In this document: piece after piece, positions 61,066-64,000 of the stretch
How positions within the stretch are numbered: position 1 is the first letter of the stretch
Layout of the letters: every line of letters begins with the position of its first letter
From: Spirosoma endophyticum
GTDB taxonomy: Bacteria > Bacteroidota > Bacteroidia > Cytophagales > Spirosomataceae
NCBI RefSeq assembly: GCF_900112365.1
Contig: NZ_FOLQ01000002.1
Coordinates: 372,001-436,000 of the forward strand
Length of the DNA: 64,000 bases
Reading direction: 5' to 3'
Made by a program: the position numbers and the translations under genes
The notes under the pieces: generated by a model
What the model saw: the letters and a program-made list of their open reading frames with translations, nothing else
What the model was told of the DNA's origin: nothing
The model's database searches: none

Positions 61066-61820
61066 TTATTTGGCCAAATACCCCCCATCAACCGGGTAAT
61101 ACGATCCGGTCACAAACGAGGCTTTATCCGAACAGAGCCAGATAACTAATTCGGCCACCTCATCAGCCCTTCCCAGCCGGCCAATGGGATGCAGATCAAC
61201 CAATTGTTGTTTGACTTCCGGGGACAATTGACTGAGCAACGGTGTGTCAATATAGCCGGGTCCGACGGCATTGATACGGATACCCTTCGATGCGTATTCA
61301 ATTGCGGCCGTTTGCGTTAAGCCGATCATCCCGTGCTTGGCTGTCACGTATCCCGGCGACCCGGACATACCAACCTGTCCCAAGATGGAAGCCATATTGA
61401 CAATCACTCCTTTGCCTTGTTTGATCATTGCCTCCAGTTCATACTTGAGGCAAAAGAAAACGCTGTTGAGGTTTATATTGATAATTTGCTGCCAGCCTTC
61501 CAGACTGTAGTCGGCCGTCAGATTCATCTCGCCCCCAATGCCCGCATTGTTGCAGGCTATATCGAGCGAGCCAAAGGCCGAAACGGTTTCCTGCACCAGG
61601 CGTTGACACTGGATTGGGTCACCCACATCGGCCTCGAAAAATCGGGTGTTTCCCCCGGCAGCGCTCAACTGGTCTGCAACCTGCTGGCCCTGAACGGGAT
61701 CAATATCTGAAACCATGACATTAGCCCCGTGCTGGCCATAGAGCAGAGGGCGACAGCTTTGCCAATACCCGAAGCCCCGCCCGTTACCAGCGCGGTTTTC
61801 CCTTGTAAGTCGTTGTTCAT
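61066..61820 (-). pseudogene. Short-chain dehydrogenase with N-terminal frameshift
   Basis: From an ATG at 61820 the frame reads MNNDLQGKTALVTGGASGIG then KAVAL, after which the SDR sequence continues in a shifted frame (YGQHGANVMVSDIDPVQGQQ) through NNAGIGG, the catalytic YVTAKHG and the end SYYPVDGGYLAK. The disruption is inside 61743-61754, where the strand reads ccctctgctc instead of an expected ccctgctc, an apparent 2-base insertion. Without it the protein would be about 250 aa and normal. It may be a true pseudogene, a sequencing error or a phase-variation site; an internal start would lack the nucleotide-binding motif. Confidence 0.85.
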
Positions 61821-62561
61821 AAGAAAAGAGTAAATAAAAAGCCTGGTCGACGAGATGGTTGGTCGTGGCTTGATAGGCAGATGTTTATTGATCAGCAGCG
61901 AAGTCGACTCGGTTCAGTCGGCACACACGAATCAATTTTGCCAGGGGAGCAGACGATTCATCAACTTAGTTTACTAAGCCGATGGGGGAGTGCTATACCA
62001 GGTGAGGCTCGTTCCAGAGATCGCCAAGTCGTTAATCATTTTGATCAACCGTAGGGGACTCATAAGGAAGCGCTCAACCGGGCGGTACCTATGTAACGTC
62101 GTTTTGCGACAAAAGGCTTAAAAATCAATCAATTAATTTTTGTGTCAGGTAGGTAAGAGAGCCATCGCTACGTCATCCGTCTCACTTACGTTTTATTTCC
62201 GCAGCCCAATACAGGTCGACTTTGGAGGGGATGATTAACAAACAAAATACGCGTTTGAGCCTAACCAGACTAAACCAGATGTGTTACTACATCGAAACTG
62301 GACTTGCTATCGTTTACTGGACACGCCTTAAGTATTCTTTTCCATCAAGGAGATGGATTTCGGATGGCTTAACAAGAATTTTTACGAGTTCGTGGTCGAA
62401 CGTTGGTTGCGCCTGATAACTAATGCCGCCATAGCCTGAATCAGCAGCCTAAATCAAGACGATGTTAGGCTTCTGCAGAACCATAACGCTCAGTTCGCTC
62501 AGCCTGAGAAAGCTGACAGCCAGGGCAAAAAAGTTACTTCTCATGGTAGAATGTAAGCGCC
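61821..62561. other. 741-bp intergenic region without a gene
   Basis: No reading frame here shows family features on either strand. The segment includes a ttgatcaa palindrome (62040-62047) with no spacer and a region 62100-62160 that is AT-rich. The promoter of the SDR gene is expected near 61830-61900. I see no terminator with a T-run and no repeat of more than about 10 bp. Confidence 0.5.
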
Positions 62562-63467
62562 TTACTGACCAACCGACTGGTTCACCAACTGCACTCGTTC
62601 AAGAGCATCGATGTAGCTTTTACTACTGGCATTCAACACACGAACTTTCCGGTAGTCGGCGTATTCACGTAGCACTTCATATCCCCGGAATACCTTGTGC
62701 AATGACAGAAACTGGCTCGCCATCGTGAACGTCTGGGTACGATGAGCATCTTTATAAACGGGCATAAACGCTACGTCCTTCGGCTTGTCGTAAAAGTGCA
62801 CCTGCTTAATTAATAGCTGATTATCGTCATTGATACGTATTTGCTCGTGCCAGGACGTATCGGCCCCAAACAGAAAAACCTCATCGAACTTGCGGTTGAT
62901 CATCAGAAACAGCGCCGTAACAATAACCGTCTGGGCTTGAGGCATGCCGAGATTAGCGGTATAGAGCCAATAGCAAAACCAGTTGAATCCACGAATGATG
63001 GTAGGGTTAAAATAAACAAGCTCGATCCGTGAATTTCCTTTTTCGATTTGCTGGATAAAATAGGAACCCTTCGCAAAATTGGGGATGAACAGACGCATGG
63101 ACCAATCGACCTGCGTAATTAGTGCTTGTAAAATCTGGTGTAGATCTTCACGCCCGGTTGTCGCGTCATGAAACGTGAACGCGTTGGGGTCGGCAATGAT
63201 ATAATTTGCCGGGCGTAAGCGCGTAAAATAATCCGTAAGGGCAAAGCCATTGACAACGATCAATTCGGTTTCCAGCAGAAAATCCAGGTGATTAGCCAGC
63301 GAATCGTTTAAAGAAGGACCATTGCCCAGAACGGAACAGCGAGTTTGCTGCGGAGCTGGTAGTCGAACACCCCACTGCGACCGTAGCAGCACTTTGGCCA
63401 GCGACAACAGTGACTGCGCCAGATTGGAGAAGAAAGCAGCAACGGCGTTAAAGACATTTTCAAGCAT
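62562..63467 (-). CDS. MptE-like / DUF115 domain protein, probable surface-glycan role
   Basis: A 301-aa protein. An N-terminal amphipathic helix (NVFNAVAAFFSNLAQSLLSL) may contact the membrane. RCSVLGNGPSLNDSLANH (about residues 43-60) is the hallmark of the MptE-like/DUF115 fold, followed by VVNGFALTDYFTRLRPANYI, ADPNAF and FLFGADTSWHEQI. Some DUF115 proteins make 6-hydroxymethylpterin diphosphate, while others add sugars to flagella or capsules. In Bacteroidota most are found in capsule and LPS loci. The gene next to it is FemAB/GNAT-like, read the same way, which supports surface polymer synthesis. Confidence 0.72.
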   Translation of the reverse strand: MLENVFNAVAAFFSNLAQSLLSLAKVLLRSQWGVRLPAPQQTRCSVLGNGPSLNDSLANHLDFLLETELIVVNGFALTDYFTRLRPANYIIADPNAFTFHDATTGREDLHQILQALITQVDWSMRLFIPNFAKGSYFIQQIEKGNSRIELVYFNPTIIRGFNWFCYWLYTANLGMPQAQTVIVTALFLMINRKFDEVFLFGADTSWHEQIRINDDNQLLIKQVHFYDKPKDVAFMPVYKDAHRTQTFTMASQFLSLHKVFRGYEVLREYADYRKVRVLNASSKSYIDALERVQLVNQSVGQ

Positions 63468-63523
63468 TAGTAAATCAGAAAAAGAGTAGCGTAAAACTAC
63501 AAAAAAAGCCTAACTCACTCGTT

Positions 63524-64000
63524 TCAAAAGCGCTTCTCGAAAACCTGTTTTGGCGACTCCTTCGCACCGAGATTGCGTTTGAACCGTATTAGGCTGGGTT
63601 TAGGGAGATGAGAACTGTCGAGTGATACACCCAGGTCAAGAAGCCGGATGCCTTGTTGCTGACAGTACGTATACAGGCCATCATAGAGCATCACCATCGG
63701 GCTAAACGTTCTATAATCAGTATTCGAAGCAGGCAGAAAGGTGTATAAAATATCTTTGCGTATCCGTACGGTTATCATCATAGCCGCCAGCATGTGGTTA
63801 TCATAGACCGAAAAAACAGAAAAATGATCCGGGAATGTCCGTAACAAATGGGCCAGATAATCAGCGCTAACCGGTAGCGGATAACCTTGCTGCTGGCGGG
63901 CCGTCTGGACAAATTTTACTACGCTACTGATATCCGGATTTTGCTGGTTTTCAAAGTGAAAACCGGCTTCCCGGCATTTTCGTAGGCGTCGACGTTCTGC
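63524..64000 (-). CDS. FemAB/GNAT-like acyltransferase (C-terminal part, gene continues past window)
   Basis: The frame is open from the right edge to the stop at 63524, about 158 codons, so its start is outside the window. The C-terminal half carries SVYDNHMLAAMMITVRIRKD, SPMVMLYDGLYTYCQQQGIR and LLDLGVSLDSS followed by FKRNLGAKESP, the order seen in the GNAT-fold C-terminal half of FemAB or BioF2-like acetyltransferases (PF13480). Such enzymes transfer amino acids or acyl groups to sugars or peptides in surface polymers. It lies 56 bp from the DUF115 gene, probably in the same operon. Confidence 0.72.
   Translation of the reverse strand, partial: AERRRLRKCREAGFHFENQQNPDISSVVKFVQTARQQQGYPLPVSADYLAHLLRTFPDHFSVFSVYDNHMLAAMMITVRIRKDILYTFLPASNTDYRTFSPMVMLYDGLYTYCQQQGIRLLDLGVSLDSSHLPKPSLIRFKRNLGAKESPKQVFEKRF

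Noticed and set aside
62040..62047. ttgatcaa palindrome as an FNR-like box
   Set aside because: The half sites are adjacent with no 4-bp spacer, so it does not match the FNR/CRP arrangement.
62222..62416. 64-codon plus-strand frame in the 741-bp gap
   Set aside because: No family features, no conserved pattern, and composition not like neighbours.
1..64000. CRISPR arrays, rRNA genes, complete insertion sequences, prophage modules
   Set aside because: No regularly spaced repeats, rRNA-like segments or intact transposase or phage structural genes were seen on either strand.

Overview
The window comes from a Bacteroidota genome, most likely a Cytophagales/Spirosoma-type soil or plant-associated bacterium. 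Two SusC/SusD pairs, a periplasmic-sensing hybrid two-component regulator (HTCS), a Tat-exported FAD oxidoreductase and the near absence of Shine-Dalgarno sequences all point there. The genus is inferred from protein style and gene order, not from a database search.

Layout. 1-4132 (minus): a surface-sugar operon with pseB and pseC (first steps of CMP-pseudaminic acid synthesis), a 531-aa protein of unknown function and the start of a probable methyltransferase. 4133-7068: a small conserved protein, a tRNA-Arg(TCG), and a scar in which the N-terminal stub of a tyrosine integrase abuts a decayed IS630-type transposase. 7069-11057: housekeeping and accessory genes (DUF1810, a ceramidase-like membrane hydrolase, DUF92, an AraC regulator, a siderophore-interacting protein).

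11428-45031 is the core: a large polysaccharide-utilisation region in two parts around a divergent centre. The left part is read on the minus strand from an IclR regulator: SusC, SusD, a GH5-like and a GH10-like glycosidase, a glucarate-dehydratase-like enolase, an SDR, a GH2 enzyme, an MFS transporter, a LamG/SMP-30 lactonase fusion, an RraA-type aldolase and two exported FAD oxidoreductases. The right part has the 1391-aa HTCS, a GH88 unsaturated glucuronidase, an alginate-lyase-fold lyase and a second SusC/SusD pair ending in a strong terminator. Read together, SusCD bind and import glycans; GH5, GH10, GH2, the lyase and GH88 depolymerise a uronic-acid-containing polymer; and dehydrogenase, lactonase, dehydratase and aldolase could form a non-phosphorylative oxidative route for the sugar acid. 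The substrate is not readable from sequence.

45509-51299: an aldo/keto reductase - AraC - aldo/keto reductase group, an EthD protein, a Crp/Fnr regulator, several gene remnants (SDR, NmrA-like) and a 56-aa charged protein. 51632-61820: a stress/fermentation group (Ca-type P-ATPase, DUF1003, phosphoketolase, universal stress proteins, D-lactate dehydrogenase, a frameshifted SDR) with two FNR-like boxes. 62562-64000: two genes that look like cell-surface polymer synthesis (MptE-like DUF115, FemAB/GNAT-like), the last cut by the window edge.

No CRISPR array, rRNA or intact insertion sequence was seen. The least explained elements are the exported FAD oxidoreductase pair, the LamG/SMP-30 fusion, and the regulatory DNA (three direct repeats before the second susC, an inverted repeat between the first susC and susD, the tandem FNR-like boxes).
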